The position numbers and the translations under genes are program-made. DNA of 9,439 bases from an uncultured Actinoplanes sp. (GTDB taxonomy: Bacteria > Actinomycetota > Actinomycetes > Mycobacteriales > Micromonosporaceae): contig CAKUMG010000150.1 of the NCBI GenBank assembly GCA_934667465.1, positions 1-9,439 on the forward strand, in the 5' to 3' direction. Positions 1-7,482 of this stretch are shown piece by piece; the first letter of the stretch is position 1; every line of letters starts with the position of its first letter. The notes under the pieces are model-generated. The model ran no database searches, was not told where the DNA came from, and was given only the letters and a program-made list of their open reading frames with translations.

Positions 1-1487
1 GCCCCGGCGCGGGCGACGGCCAGCATCGCGGCGATCGCGGCGGCCGAACGGGGCAGGGCGATGGCCACCGTACGCTCGGGTCCCGCGCCCGCGGCCACCA
101 GCGCGCCCGCGAGCCGGGTCACCCACGCGTCCAGGCCCGCGAACGTCCACGTCTCGTCCCCGTCGCGCAGGGCTGTGGCCCCGGGCGTGCGCCGGGCCTG
201 GGCGGCAAGGGCCTCGTGGATCAGCTCCGGACCGGTCACCGCCGGGCCGATCAGCGGTGCCGTGGTGCCGTCGAGCGTGATCCGGTCCACCCGCGCGTCC
301 GGGGCGGCGAAGCGGGCCAGGAAGCTCGCGAAGCGGGCCAGGTGGGCCCGCACGGCGTCGTCGCTGTAGGCGAGCCCGTTGCCGTCGAGGTCGAGCTGCC
401 CCGGGCGCACGGACAGGGTCAGGTCCTCCACCGGGCCCGCGGCCACGCTGGTGTAGGCGGCCTCGATGTCGCCGAACGTGAGCCGGTAGTCGAAGGGCTT
501 GAGGTTGACCGTGGGCCCGAACGCGGCCGGGCCGCCGCCCGCGCGCGCCAGCCGCTCGCCGCGGAACCGCTGGTGCCTGCGGGCCTCGCGCAGGCTCGCG
601 GTGACCGCTGCGGTCAGGTCCGCCGCGGTGGCGCCCCGGGGCACGGAAACGGTCAGGGGCAACAGGTTCGCGGTGTTGCCGGGCACCCGCAGCAGCGGGC
701 CGGAGCGGGCGGCGAACGGGATGCTGAGGGTCACCTCGCGGGTGCCGGCCATCCGGCCCGCGTACGCGGCGAACGCGGCGACGGTGACGTCGGCCCACGG
801 CGCGTCCGGGGCGAGCGGCAGCGGCGTGCTGTGCCGGTGCGCCGGGCCCGGCGGGTGCACGCCGGTCTGGCTCACCTCCCGGGCGAGCCAGAATGCGCGG
901 TCCGCGTCGTGGTCGGGTGAGGCGAGGTACGCGGACTCCGCCTCGGACAGCAGGCGGTACGGGCGGAACGGGCCCGGTCCCGGGTCGGTGCCGCGGGCCA
1001 GGGCGGTGTAGACCTCGGCGATGCGGCGGACGACGAGCGGGACGCTGTAGCCGTCGAGCACGAGGTGGTGGCTGTGCAGGCAGAACCAGTGGCGCCGGTC
1101 TGCCAGGCGCAGCAACGAGAACGTGACGATCGGGGCGCGGGTGGGGTCGAGCGGCGTCGCGAGGTCGGTGCGCAGCCAGGCGTGCGCGGCGGCCACCGGA
1201 TCGGTGCCGGCGCGCAGATCCACGCGTACGAGCGGGGTGTCGACGTGGTCGAGGACGAGCTGCGTGACGTCGCCGGCGCGGTCGTCCGCCCGTACGCGCA
1301 AGGCTTCTGTGTCGTTGACCGTCACGGCGCAGGCGCGGGCCAGCAGCTCCGCGTCGAGGGTGCCGGACAGGTCGGCGTAACCGCCGATGTCGTACGCCGG
1401 GTTCGCCGGGTCGAGCCGCGTCGCGTACCAGACGCCCGCCTGGGCGCCGGTCAGCGGCAGCCTTTCGCCGCCGGTTTCGGTGGTCAC
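1..1487 (-). CDS. NRPS, condensation domain plus start of adenylation domain (partial, runs off left edge)
   Basis: Reading the minus strand from GTG at 1487 gives 495 open codons to the window edge. Residues ~8-415 read as a condensation domain, with the signature HHLVLDG at residues 140-146 (second His and Asp being the catalytic-motif residues). An adenylation domain begins near residue 420 (ELIHEALAAQ). Its A1-like segment is WTFAGLD, and the A2-like 'AVARAG' falls at the edge, so amino-acid specificity cannot be read. A C domain first, with no loading domain, is the EntF/DhbF layout. It should take DHB from the separate ArCP encoded at the operon head and join it to the first amino acid. 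The start is chosen because it lies 44 bases after the mbtH stop and has purine-rich AGAGGACAGGA just upstream. The enzyme is cytosolic. The siderophore peptide cannot be predicted from this fragment. Confidence 0.93.
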   Translation of the reverse strand, partial: MTTETGGERLPLTGAQAGVWYATRLDPANPAYDIGGYADLSGTLDAELLARACAVTVNDTEALRVRADDRAGDVTQLVLDHVDTPLVRVDLRAGTDPVAAAHAWLRTDLATPLDPTRAPIVTFSLLRLADRRHWFCLHSHHLVLDGYSVPLVVRRIAEVYTALARGTDPGPGPFRPYRLLSEAESAYLASPDHDADRAFWLAREVSQTGVHPPGPAHRHSTPLPLAPDAPWADVTVAAFAAYAGRMAGTREVTLSIPFAARSGPLLRVPGNTANLLPLTVSVPRGATAADLTAAVTASLREARRHQRFRGERLARAGGGPAAFGPTVNLKPFDYRLTFGDIEAAYTSVAAGPVEDLTLSVRPGQLDLDGNGLAYSDDAVRAHLARFASFLARFAAPDARVDRITLDGTTAPLIGPAVTGPELIHEALAAQARRTPGATALRDGDETWTFAGLDAWVTRLAGALVAAGAGPERTVAIALPRSAAAIAAMLAVARAG

Positions 1488-1531
1488 GCCGTCCTGTCCT
1501 CTCTGTTCTCTCGGCTCTGTCGGTGCGGTGG

Positions 1532-1741
1532 TCAGCCGCCCATGGCGTCGATCAGGCTCTGCGGGCGCATGTCGGTCCAGTTCCGCTCGACGTAGGCGAC
1601 GGCCTCGGCGCGCGGGCCGGGGCCGTGCACGATCCGCCAGCCGGCCGGGACCTCGGCGAACTCGGGCCAGAGCGAGTGCTGGTTCTCGTCGTTGACGAGC
1701 ACCAGGAACACGCCGTCCTCGTCGTCGAAGGGGTTCGTCAT
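1532..1741 (-). CDS. mbtH: MbtH-like protein
   Basis: A 69-residue protein, the normal size for the MbtH family (PF03621). The family signature is complete: N17 and the QHSLWP block at 21-26, PAGW at 32-35, and WTDMRP at 55-60. MbtH proteins bind NRPS adenylation domains and are often needed for their solubility and activity, so its natural partner is the NRPS starting 44 bases downstream. It has the clearest ribosome binding site in the operon: AAGGAGA (1748-1754) six bases before ATG, directly abutting the dhbB stop codon. Nothing is missing or unusual. The identification is very secure; the exact adenylation partner is inferred from position. Confidence 0.97.
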   Translation of the reverse strand: MTNPFDDEDGVFLVLVNDENQHSLWPEFAEVPAGWRIVHGPGPRAEAVAYVERNWTDMRPQSLIDAMGG

Positions 1742-1747
1742 GGCTGA

Positions 1748-1754
1748 TCTCCTT
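1748..1754 (-). promoter_or_regulatory. Ribosome binding site of mbtH
   Basis: AAGGAGA on the minus strand, six bases before the mbtH ATG and immediately after the dhbB TAA (1755-1757). It fixes the mbtH start and suggests strong translation of this small protein within the shared transcript. Confidence 0.8.
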
Positions 1755-2411
1755 TTAGCGGGCGGGAATCGGGGACTTGCTCAGCGCGGCGGCGATCTCG
1801 GCGGTGTAACCCGTGACGCCGCAGCGGTCGCGGACGTGCTTGAGCGCGTCGCGGTGGTGCGCGGGGCTGAAGTCGGCGACCGCGTCGGCCACGACGAACG
1901 GCTGGATGCCGTGCATGAACGCGTCCAGGGCGGTGGCGAGGATGCCGATGTGCGCATAGACGCCGGTGATGATCAGCTGGTCACGGCCGGCGAGCAGCTC
2001 GGCCAGCGCGGTGCCGACGAACGCGCTGTAGCGGCGCTTGACCAGCTGCACCTCGCCCGGCCGCGGGGTGAGGGCGGGCACGATGGCCAGGGCCTGCGGG
2101 TCGGCGGGCGGGCCGTCGCCCCAGAAGTCCTGCAGCAGCCCGCGTTCGGCGCGGCTCTGCCCGCCGGGCTGGGCGGAGAAGATCACCGGCATGCCCGTAC
2201 GCGAGGCCTGCGCGCGCAGCGCATCGATGTTCCCGGTGACGCGCTGGATCAGCGCCCGGTCCGCGGTGCCGAACGGCGCCACGAAGTAGTTCTGCATGTC
2301 GTGCACCAGCAGGGCGGCCCGGTCCGGATCCGGTTGCCAGGGCACCTTCGCGCCCGCCAGCGGGAAGCCGTCCGGGACGGAGTACGGCGTGATGCGGGGT
2401 AGCACGGTCAC
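1755..2411 (-). CDS. dhbB: Isochorismatase (2,3-dihydro-2,3-dihydroxybenzoate synthase), lacking the ArCP domain
   Basis: A 218-residue protein of the isochorismatase family. It hydrolyses the enol-pyruvyl ether of isochorismate to give 2,3-dihydro-2,3-dihydroxybenzoate and pyruvate, in the cytosol. Visible signatures are [10 protein letters not shown] with Asp38, VKRRYSAF with Lys125 (the EntB/PhzD acid/base residues by motif), and ITGVYAHIG at 148-156, close to E. coli EntB. Unlike EntB or Bacillus DhbB (near 300 residues), the protein stops at PIPAR, where EntB continues through its linker into an aryl carrier domain. The carrier is a separate gene at 5875-6105. The GTG start overlaps the dhbE stop by 4 bp (GTGA), with AGAGG just upstream, indicating translational coupling. 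PhzD of phenazine pathways is a single-domain relative, but the dhbA, dhbC and dhbE neighbours point to DHB. Confidence 0.95.
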   Translation of the reverse strand: MTVLPRITPYSVPDGFPLAGAKVPWQPDPDRAALLVHDMQNYFVAPFGTADRALIQRVTGNIDALRAQASRTGMPVIFSAQPGGQSRAERGLLQDFWGDGPPADPQALAIVPALTPRPGEVQLVKRRYSAFVGTALAELLAGRDQLIITGVYAHIGILATALDAFMHGIQPFVVADAVADFSPAHHRDALKHVRDRCGVTGYTAEIAAALSKSPIPAR

Positions 2412-3934
2412 TCACCTCTCGGGTCGCTTTGCTGCAGCAGGCGTCGCAGATCGCGGCGGCTGGTCTTGCCGACCCCGGTGGCGGGGAAGGCGTCCAGGAC
2501 CCGGACCAGATCCGGGGTCTTGTAGGCCGCGACGCCACGCTCGCGCAGGTGCCGCTTGAGATCGCTCAGCTTCGGGGCGTCGTGCCCGGGCCGGACCAGG
2601 ACGAAGGCGCAGCTACGCTCCCCCAGGTACGCGTCGGGCACGGCCACGATCGCCGCGTCCCGGACCGCCGGGTGCGCGAGCAGGTGGTTCTCGACCTCCT
2701 CGGCGGCGATCTTCTCCCCGCCCCGGTTGATCTGGTCCTTGGCGCGGCCCTCCACCACGAGGTAGCCGTCGTCGCGGATCCGCACGAGGTCGCCGGTGCG
2801 GTAGAAACCGTCGGCGGTGAACGCGGTCCTGTTGTGCTCCTCGGCCCGCCAATAACCCCTGATCGTGTACGGGCCGCGGGTCAGCAGATGTCCGACGGTG
2901 CCCGGCGCGACGGGCCGGTCCTCGTCGTCGACCACGAGCAGCTCGTCGTCCGGCGAGATCGGCCGCCCCTGGGTGTGCAGCACGACGTCGTCGGGGTCGC
3001 CGAGCCGGGTGTAGTTGACCAGCCCCTCGGCCATCCCGAACACCTGCTGCAGCCGGCACCCGAGCGTCGGCGTGACCCGCGCGGCGACCTCGCTGCCGAG
3101 CTTGGCGCCGCCCACCTGCAGCACCTCCAGGCTCGACAGGTCGTGCTCCCCGGCGGCGGCCGCGTCGAGCCACACCTGGGCCAGGGGCGGGACGGCGGCC
3201 ACGATGGTGACCCGTTCCGCGGCGATCAGCGGCAGCACGACGCCGGGGGCCGGGCTGGGCGCGAGGACGACCGTGCCGCCCGCGTGCAGGGCGCCGAGGA
3301 AGCCGGGCGACGACATCGTGAAGTTGTGGGCCACCGGGAGCGCGGCGAGATAGACGCTGTCCGGGGTCAGGGCGCAGATGCCGGCGCTGGCCCGCACGCT
3401 GTAGAGGTAGTCGTCGTGGGTGCGCGGGATCAGCTTGGGCAGGCCGGTGCTGCCGCCGGAGAGCTGCAGGAACGCTCTTTCCTCCGCTTTGGGCCGCGGC
3501 GGCAGGTCGCCGTCCCTGCTCAGCGCTGTCAGCTCATCGGCGGCGATCGTGCGGGTCTTCGGGGCCAGGCCGGGGTGCTCGGTGATGAAGGCGGCGGCGT
3601 CGGTGTGCTCGCAGAAGTAGCCGATCTCGGACTCGCGGTGCGCCGGGAGGGCGAAGACGGGCAGCGCGCCGAGGCGGAACAGGGCGAAGACGGTGTCGAA
3701 GAACGCGGGGACGTTGGAGAGCTGGACGACGACCCGGTCGCCGGGGTTGATGCCCTCGGCGTACAGGCCGGCGGCGAGCTTCTGCGCCCGGGAGCGCAGA
3801 TCGGCGTACGAGATGCGGGTCCTGCCGTCTACCACCGCGATCTGGTCGTCCTTCCCGAGCAGGACGCTGTCGAGGGTCTCGCCGGTCCAGTAGCCCCTCT
3901 CGCGGTAGCGGCGGGCGAAGTCGTCAGGCCACAT
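2408..3934 (-). CDS. dhbE: 2,3-dihydroxybenzoate-AMP ligase (stand-alone adenylation enzyme)
   Basis: A 508-residue ANL-superfamily enzyme, slightly shorter than EntE/DhbE (near 540). It activates DHB with ATP and loads it on the ArCP phosphopantetheine arm. Core motifs are in order: SGGSTGLPK at 159-167 (phosphate loop), HNFTMSSPG at 203-211, VFGMAEG at 298-304, YRTGD at 378-382, [14 protein letters not shown] at 396-409, and GVGKTS with Lys490 (adenylation lysine). The aryl pocket segment corresponds to HNYPLSSPG of DhbE. Asn204 and Ser209 match Asn235 and Ser240, the residues associated with DHB; Phe205 replaces Tyr236. From memory, salicylate ligases differ at the serine, so the pocket favours DHB, as do the neighbouring genes. 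The ATG lies 11 bp inside the end of dhbC and the stop overlaps dhbB, so it is coupled on both sides. Confidence 0.95.
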   Translation of the reverse strand: MWPDDFARRYRERGYWTGETLDSVLLGKDDQIAVVDGRTRISYADLRSRAQKLAAGLYAEGINPGDRVVVQLSNVPAFFDTVFALFRLGALPVFALPAHRESEIGYFCEHTDAAAFITEHPGLAPKTRTIAADELTALSRDGDLPPRPKAEERAFLQLSGGSTGLPKLIPRTHDDYLYSVRASAGICALTPDSVYLAALPVAHNFTMSSPGFLGALHAGGTVVLAPSPAPGVVLPLIAAERVTIVAAVPPLAQVWLDAAAAGEHDLSSLEVLQVGGAKLGSEVAARVTPTLGCRLQQVFGMAEGLVNYTRLGDPDDVVLHTQGRPISPDDELLVVDDEDRPVAPGTVGHLLTRGPYTIRGYWRAEEHNRTAFTADGFYRTGDLVRIRDDGYLVVEGRAKDQINRGGEKIAAEEVENHLLAHPAVRDAAIVAVPDAYLGERSCAFVLVRPGHDAPKLSDLKRHLRERGVAAYKTPDLVRVLDAFPATGVGKTSRRDLRRLLQQSDPRGE

Positions 3935-5093
3935 CGGACAACCCCAGGGCGGCCAGGACCGTGCCCAGCTTGGCTGTCGTCTCGGCGGTCTCGGCCTCCG
4001 GGTCCGAGTCGGCGACGATCCCTGCGCCGGCGAACAGGTCCAGGCCCTCGCCGTCGGCCACCGCGCAGCGAATCGTCACCGCCCACTCGCCGTCGCCGTC
4101 CGCGTCGGTCCACCCGACCATGCCGGTGTAGAAGCCGCGGTCGAACGGCTCGAGCTCCGCGATCGCCGACCGGGCGGCCGGCGTCGGCGTACCGCACACG
4201 GCGGGGGTCGGGTGCAGGGCCACCGCGAGGGCGAGCGAGGAGATCGACGGGTCGGCGACCTCGCCGGTCACCGTCGTCGACAGGTGCCACATGGCGGGCG
4301 TACGCGTCAGGACCGGCTCCTCCGGCACGTCCAGCGTGCGGCAGAACGGGCGCAGGGCCTCGGCGACGGCGTCCCGGACGAGCGCGTGCTCGTGGCGGTC
4401 CTTCGCGGAGCGCAGCAGGGCGGCGGCGCGGCGCTCGTCCTCCGCCGGGTCCGCCGAACGGGCCGCCGAGCCCGCGAGGGGGTTCGCGGTGACCGTGCGG
4501 CCCCGGCGCGAGACGAGCAGTTCGGGGCTCGCGCCGAGCAGGGTGCGGCCGCCGCCGAGACCCACCCCGAACGTGTACGCGCGGCCGTCGCGCCCGGCCA
4601 GGGCACGCACCACGGCGGCGGGCTCGAAGCCGGGCACGGTGACCCGGACCGACCGGGCCAGGACCACCTTGTCGTAGCGGCCCGCGCGGATGTGGCGCAC
4701 GGCCCGCTCGACGGCGCCGGTGAACTGCGGATCGCCGCCCCAGCCCCAGTCGGGCACGCGGGGGGCGACGCGGGGTGGTCCGGCGTACGGGGGCAGGGGC
4801 TCGCCGCGCAGCAGCCGGGCCGGGACGACGAGGCGGGCGTCGGCGTCCGGGGCGAAGGGGACGGCGCCGACGACCGTACGGACGTCGTGGCCCGCCGCCT
4901 CCGCCACGCGCAGGACCGCGTCGACGCGCAGCGGGAGGTCGGCGAGTCCCTCGGCGCGGCCGGACGGCGGGACCGGGCAGTAGACGCCCTCCGCGAGCAT
5001 CGTTCCCGCCGGGGAGGCGAGGAAGGACGCGTCCTCCGGGCGGTACTGCGACAACAGCTCGGCCGCGCGGGGGTCGGCAGAGGCGATCGTCAC
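3924..5093 (-). CDS. dhbC: Isochorismate synthase
   Basis: A 389-residue chorismate-utilising enzyme (PF00425, EntC/DhbC type) converting chorismate to isochorismate, the first committed step to DHB. Visible landmarks are RYDKVVLAR with Lys142 (the general-base lysine, EntC Lys147 by motif), GASPELL with Glu191, [41 protein letters not shown], and the C-terminal [12 protein letters not shown]. Length is normal for EntC. The same frame stays open upstream into dhbA, but that part is a high-GC shadow. The start is taken as GTG at 5093 because AAGGAGA (5101-5107) sits seven bases before it and the protein then begins where EntC homologues do. A 56-base, unusually A-rich gap separates it from dhbA. 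Its end overlaps dhbE by 11 bp. An alternative role in salicylate or menaquinone synthesis is unlikely beside dhbA, dhbB and dhbE. Confidence 0.95.
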   Translation of the reverse strand: MTIASADPRAAELLSQYRPEDASFLASPAGTMLAEGVYCPVPPSGRAEGLADLPLRVDAVLRVAEAAGHDVRTVVGAVPFAPDADARLVVPARLLRGEPLPPYAGPPRVAPRVPDWGWGGDPQFTGAVERAVRHIRAGRYDKVVLARSVRVTVPGFEPAAVVRALAGRDGRAYTFGVGLGGGRTLLGASPELLVSRRGRTVTANPLAGSAARSADPAEDERRAAALLRSAKDRHEHALVRDAVAEALRPFCRTLDVPEEPVLTRTPAMWHLSTTVTGEVADPSISSLALAVALHPTPAVCGTPTPAARSAIAELEPFDRGFYTGMVGWTDADGDGEWAVTIRCAVADGEGLDLFAGAGIVADSDPEAETAETTAKLGTVLAALGLSDVA

Positions 5094-5100
5094 GGACGGG

Positions 5101-5107
5101 TCTCCTT
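5101..5107 (-). promoter_or_regulatory. Ribosome binding site of dhbC
   Basis: AAGGAGA on the minus strand, seven bases before the GTG at 5093. It decides the start of dhbC within a reading frame that stays open far upstream. Confidence 0.8.
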
Positions 5108-5149
5108 TTCGCTGGCTCTTTTTCTGCTGCTTTGTTTGCGGGCTTGCCT

Positions 5150-5878
5150 TTACGCGCGCAGGGTGGCTCCGCCGTCGACATACAGGTCGTGCATGGTGAT
5201 GTGCCGGGCTTGGTCGGAGAGGAGGAAGAGCACCGCGTCCGCGATGTCTTCCGGCTCGGCGATGCGGCCGAGCGGGATGCCCGTACGGAAGGCCTCGAGG
5301 TCTCCGGCGATGACGCGTGCCGGGCCGGTGTCGTCGTGCCAGAGGGCGCGCTGCATGGGGGTGTCGGTCGAGCCGGGCGCGACGACGTTGCAGCGGATGC
5401 CGTACGGGGCGAGCTCCAGGCCGAGCGACTTGGTGAACATCGTCGCGGCGGCCTTCGCCGAGGCGTACGCGGCCATGCCGGCGCGCGGGATGCCGGCCGC
5501 GTTGGAGGAGACCGTGACGATGGCGCCGGCGCGGCGCTCGACCATCCGGGCGGCGACCGCGCGGCTGGTGTGGAACACGCCGGTGGCGTTGACCGCGAAC
5601 GTCTCGGCCCAATCCTCGTCGGCGTACCCGACGACCGGGCCGGGGTGCAGCACGCCGGCGACGTTGACGAGCGCGTCGATCGGGCCGAGGTCGCGCTCCA
5701 CCTCCGCGACCACCGCGGCGATCCGCGCGGCGTCGCGCACGTCGGCCCGGTAGGCGGTGACCCCCGGGATTGCGGCGGTCGCGAGGTCCACGGCTGCCAC
5801 CGGGATACCGGTCGCGGCCAGGCGTTCCGCCACCGCGCGGCCGATGCCGCGGCCGGCGCCGGTGACCAGGGCTGTCAT
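5150..5878 (-). CDS. dhbA: 2,3-dihydro-2,3-dihydroxybenzoate dehydrogenase (SDR family)
   Basis: A 242-residue short-chain dehydrogenase/reductase. It oxidises 2,3-dihydro-DHB to 2,3-dihydroxybenzoate with NAD+, the last step of DHB synthesis. Visible are the Rossmann motif TGAGRGIG at 6-13, Asp31 at the end of the second strand (NAD+ rather than NADP+ preference), NVAG at 72-75, and the catalytic set Ser125, Tyr138 and Lys142 (YASAK). The C-terminus has the usual DGG. Length matches EntA (near 250). The open frame runs further upstream, but the start is ATG at 5878, which overlaps the ArCP stop as ATGA, a classic coupling junction, and gives the expected MTALVTG beginning. SDRs are functionally diverse; assignment to DHB rests on its fixed place in the dhbA-C-E-B order. 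Confidence 0.95.
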   Translation of the reverse strand: MTALVTGAGRGIGRAVAERLAATGIPVAAVDLATAAIPGVTAYRADVRDAARIAAVVAEVERDLGPIDALVNVAGVLHPGPVVGYADEDWAETFAVNATGVFHTSRAVAARMVERRAGAIVTVSSNAAGIPRAGMAAYASAKAAATMFTKSLGLELAPYGIRCNVVAPGSTDTPMQRALWHDDTGPARVIAGDLEAFRTGIPLGRIAEPEDIADAVLFLLSDQARHITMHDLYVDGGATLRA

Positions 5879-6105
5879 CGCTTCTCTGCCAAGATCATCC
5901 AGGCTTGCAGGGTCGGGTCCTCGGCCAGGTCTGCGTAGTCGGGGTCGAAACCGTCGGCGCGCCACCGCGTGACCAGGGTCATGATCCGGATCGAATCGAG
6001 CCCGCGGTCGAAGAGATCCTCGTCCGCGGTGAGGCTGTCCGGCGGCTCGGCCAGCACGTCCGCGACGTCGTGCCGGAGCCGGTCGAAGCTCAGCGAGGTT
6101 GCCAT
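5875..6105 (-). CDS. Free-standing aryl carrier protein (ArCP)
   Basis: A 76-residue acyl-carrier-type protein. Ser38 in [10 protein letters not shown] is the predicted 4'-phosphopantetheine attachment site. The flanking text (GLDSIR, then TRWR, then [10 protein letters not shown]) strongly resembles the C-terminal ArCP of EntB (GLDSVR, AARWR, LAKNPTIDAW), so it should accept DHB from DhbE and present it to the NRPS condensation domain. Here it is the first gene of the operon, detached from the isochorismatase. A TTG at 6114 is in frame, but AGGGG lies only one base from that TTG, so ATG at 6105 with AGGGG ten bases upstream is preferred. The stop overlaps the dhbA start (ATGA). No phosphopantetheinyl transferase is encoded in the window. 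Confidence 0.92.
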   Translation of the reverse strand: MATSLSFDRLRHDVADVLAEPPDSLTADEDLFDRGLDSIRIMTLVTRWRADGFDPDYADLAEDPTLQAWMILAEKR

Positions 6106-6134
6106 GCGTACCAAGCCCCTAACGCGTTGTTCGG

Positions 6135-6153
6135 TAAGGCGAGGCTAACCTAA
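6135..6153. promoter_or_regulatory. Iron box (IdeR/DmdR operator) for the ArCP-dhb operon
   Basis: TAAGGCGAGGCTAACCTAA matches 16 of 19 positions of the actinobacterial iron-box consensus TTAGGTTAGGCTAACCTAA; the right half is perfect. It lies 30 bases upstream of the ArCP ATG. On the minus strand, TTGAGG and TACCGA separated by 17 bases flank and overlap it as possible -35 and -10 hexamers, so bound repressor would block RNA polymerase. The Fe2+-loaded regulator (IdeR/DmdR family) is known to bind such sites; occupancy here is inferred. Confidence 0.88.
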
Positions 6154-6225
6154 CCTCAAACCGGCACCCACGTAAAGCCGACTGTCGATCTTGTCTCCAT
6201 GCTGGACGCGCGGCCCGCTGAGCCC

Positions 6226-6244
6226 TTAGGTTAGGCTTACCTAT
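6226..6244. promoter_or_regulatory. Iron box (IdeR/DmdR operator) for the acyltransferase gene
   Basis: TTAGGTTAGGCTTACCTAT matches 17 of 19 positions of the iron-box consensus; the left half is perfect. It ends 16 bases before the ATG at 6261. A TATAGA at 6242-6247 could be the -10 element, which would make the leader very short; no convincing -35 is seen. A GAGG at 6250-6253, seven bases before the ATG, is a plausible ribosome binding site. This is the second iron box in the same 155-base divergent intergenic region. Confidence 0.9.
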
Positions 6245-6260
6245 AGAACGAGGTTCGTCA

Positions 6261-6905
6261 ATGCAGGTTTTCCCCGGTGGCCCGGGAACCGGTGCTACGC
6301 AAAGCTTTTCCCCTCGAGAGGTCACCACCGGCCTCGCTCCGGCGGTCCTCGAAGCGGGCCCACCCCCGGCCCCGGCCCTCGGGCCCCCATGGGCCGCCCG
6401 CCTCCTGACCGCAACCGGCGAGGACCCCCGGCTGGTGAGCCGCTGGATGCACGAACCGCACGTCGACCGCTTCTGGGACCAGGCCTGGCCGCCCGCCCGC
6501 TGGGCCGCGGCCCTCGCCGGCCAGCTCGCCGGCGACTACACGCGCCCGTACCTGATCTCCCACGAGGGCGCACCGCTGGCCTACGTCGAGATCTACCGGA
6601 TCCCCCGCGACGTGGTCGGCCAGCACTACCCCGCCGACCCCCACGATCTCGGCATCCACCTGGCCATCGGCGCCCTCGCCGACACCGGCCGAGGCCTGGG
6701 CCGCCGCCTGGTCCGCGCGGTGGCCCAGGGTCTATTCTCCGCCGACCCGCGCTGCCAGTCCGTCCTGGCCGACCCCGACGAACGCCACACCATCGCCCGC
6801 CGCATGTTCACGGCGGCCGGCTTCGCCCCGATCGGCGTCCGCGACCTGGGCCACAAGCGGGCCGCCCTCTACCGCTTCCCCCGTAACCCAGCCTTTCGTC
6901 ACTGA
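6261..6905 (+). CDS. Siderophore-type acyltransferase (GNAT fold, IucB/MbtK-like)
   Basis: A 214-residue protein whose residues ~45-210 read as the siderophore acyltransferase family (PF13523; IucB, RhbD, MbtK). Characteristic text includes SRWMHEPHVDRFWDQAW at 60-76, RDVVGQHYPADPHDLGIHLAI at 116-136, the acyl-CoA loop GRGLGRRL at 143-150, and DPDERH at 171-176. His133 and Asp171 have the same 38-residue spacing as the His130/Asp168 pair I recall as proposed catalytic residues in Rv1347c/MbtK. Such enzymes put an acetyl or longer acyl group from acyl-CoA on the side-chain amine of (hydroxy)lysine or ornithine. The first ~40 residues are Pro/Ala/Gly-rich and unconserved-looking, so a later start is possible, but GAGG before 6261 supports the annotated one. 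It is divergent from the dhb operon and has its own iron box. The acyl donor and acceptor are unknown; no hydroxylase lies in the window. Confidence 0.88.
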   Translation: MQVFPGGPGTGATQSFSPREVTTGLAPAVLEAGPPPAPALGPPWAARLLTATGEDPRLVSRWMHEPHVDRFWDQAWPPARWAAALAGQLAGDYTRPYLISHEGAPLAYVEIYRIPRDVVGQHYPADPHDLGIHLAIGALADTGRGLGRRLVRAVAQGLFSADPRCQSVLADPDERHTIARRMFTAAGFAPIGVRDLGHKRAALYRFPRNPAFRH

Positions 6906-6914
6906 CAGTGCCAA

Positions 6915-6932
6915 CCCCTGCAGGGGCCGTTT
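6915..6932 (+). terminator. Possible weak terminator after the acyltransferase gene
   Basis: The palindrome CCCCTGCAGGGG (6915-6926), then CCGTTTCTCTCTT, begins nine bases after the acyltransferase stop. The stem is only about four to six base pairs and the T tract is mixed, so this is a weak candidate. It sits between the plus-strand gene and the convergent minus-strand gene remnants. Confidence 0.3.
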
Positions 6933-6937
6933 CTCTC

Positions 6938-7305
6938 TTACTCCGAGTCGCCGGGAGAGACCCATTTGTGCCGGGCGAACAGGCCGTCGGCGTCCGGGGC
7001 CTGCATCAGGACCTCCGAGCCCGCCGAGCGGGTCATCAGGAACCGCTTCGGATGCTCGGACCACTGCCCGCCGATCTCCACCTCTGCCACATCCTCATCG
7101 TCGCTGGCCTCCAGGTCGAAGAACGTCCCGTCGCGAAGCACCGTCGCCACCGCGAAGTCCGGTCCGAACCCCACGAGCAGCACATCGTCCTCGCCGTCAT
7201 GCCAGGCGAACGTCACCGATGTGTCCGGCGTCAGGCTGTCCAGAAGCGCCCCGGCCCCGCTCAGCTCGACCGACCCTCGCGGCGGTCCGGATCATAGGTC
7301 TCCAC
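6938..7305 (-). pseudogene. Small hypothetical protein, possibly immunity-like, broken by one frameshift
   Basis: An open frame from GTG at 7216 to TAA at 6938 (92 residues) has strong GC-rich third positions and reads as real protein (TFAWHDGEDDVLLVGFGPDF near its start). It has no convincing ribosome binding site, and coding-like sequence continues upstream in frame to VELSGAGALLDS before meeting TGA. Shifting by one base near 7270-7276 joins it to VETYDPDRREGR, which starts at GTG 7305 preceded by GGGGA. With one lost base restored, the span 7305-6938 is exactly 123 codons. I therefore read it as a gene of about 122 residues with a single-base deletion. The family is not recognised with confidence. 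Size, acidity and position downstream of a polymorphic toxin suggest an Imm1-like or other immunity protein, but this is a guess. The shorter 92-residue product could still be made. Confidence 0.55.
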
Positions 7306-7482
7306 GTCACGTCCCCGTCGGTCATCGGCGCACGACGCCCGGCCGGTGCAACCACCCGCACGCATCCGCACGCCGGCCGGACCCCTCGGGAACGGCACAC
7401 CCCCGCCGAGCCAGCCGACATTTACCATCGGCTCGTCCGACTCGGCATAGCTGTACGGCGTCATGTCCGCGAACGCCGTCAC
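7261..7482 (-). pseudogene. Truncated N-terminus of a small actinobacterial protein (PYSY / NVGWL / PFPRG motifs)
   Basis: From GTG 7482 the first ~33 residues contain FADMTPYSYAES, then MVNVGWLGGG and PFPRG. I recall this pattern as the start of a family of short uncharacterised actinobacterial proteins (perhaps the one catalogued as DUF7919; the name is uncertain). After PFPRG the sequence becomes low-complexity Arg/Ala/Gly text and ends at TGA in 7261-7263, overlapping the next remnant, so only the N-terminal part survives. The start codon overlaps the stop of the preceding fragment (GTGA, 7479-7482), as in a former operon. The break falls next to a 22-base repeat also present at its own start (7348-7369 and 7484-7505), which may mark a deletion or duplication junction. 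No function can be assigned. Confidence 0.5.

Noticed and set aside
307..342. Tandem 15-base repeat (GCGAAGCGGGCCAGG at 307-321 and 328-342)
   Set aside because: It encodes a short repeated helix segment (LARFA) near the end of the NRPS condensation domain; explained by protein sequence and codon bias.
2429..4492. Very long plus-strand open frame opposite dhbE and dhbC
   Set aside because: Arg/Gly/Asp-rich low-complexity text, antisense to two clearly recognised enzymes; typical of high-GC DNA where stops are rare.
5094..5612. Upstream extension of the dhbC frame to give a 562-residue protein
   Set aside because: The extension overlaps dhbA in another frame and is low-complexity. AAGGAGA at 5101-5107 and the EntC-like N-terminus fix the start at 5093.
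4212..5753. Long plus-strand open frame opposite dhbC and dhbA
   Set aside because: No recognisable domain, and antisense to real genes with catalytic motifs; a high-GC shadow.
6106..6114. TTG at 6114 as start of the ArCP
   Set aside because: The AGGGG motif would be only one base away; ATG at 6105 has ten-base spacing and gives a normal ArCP N-terminus.
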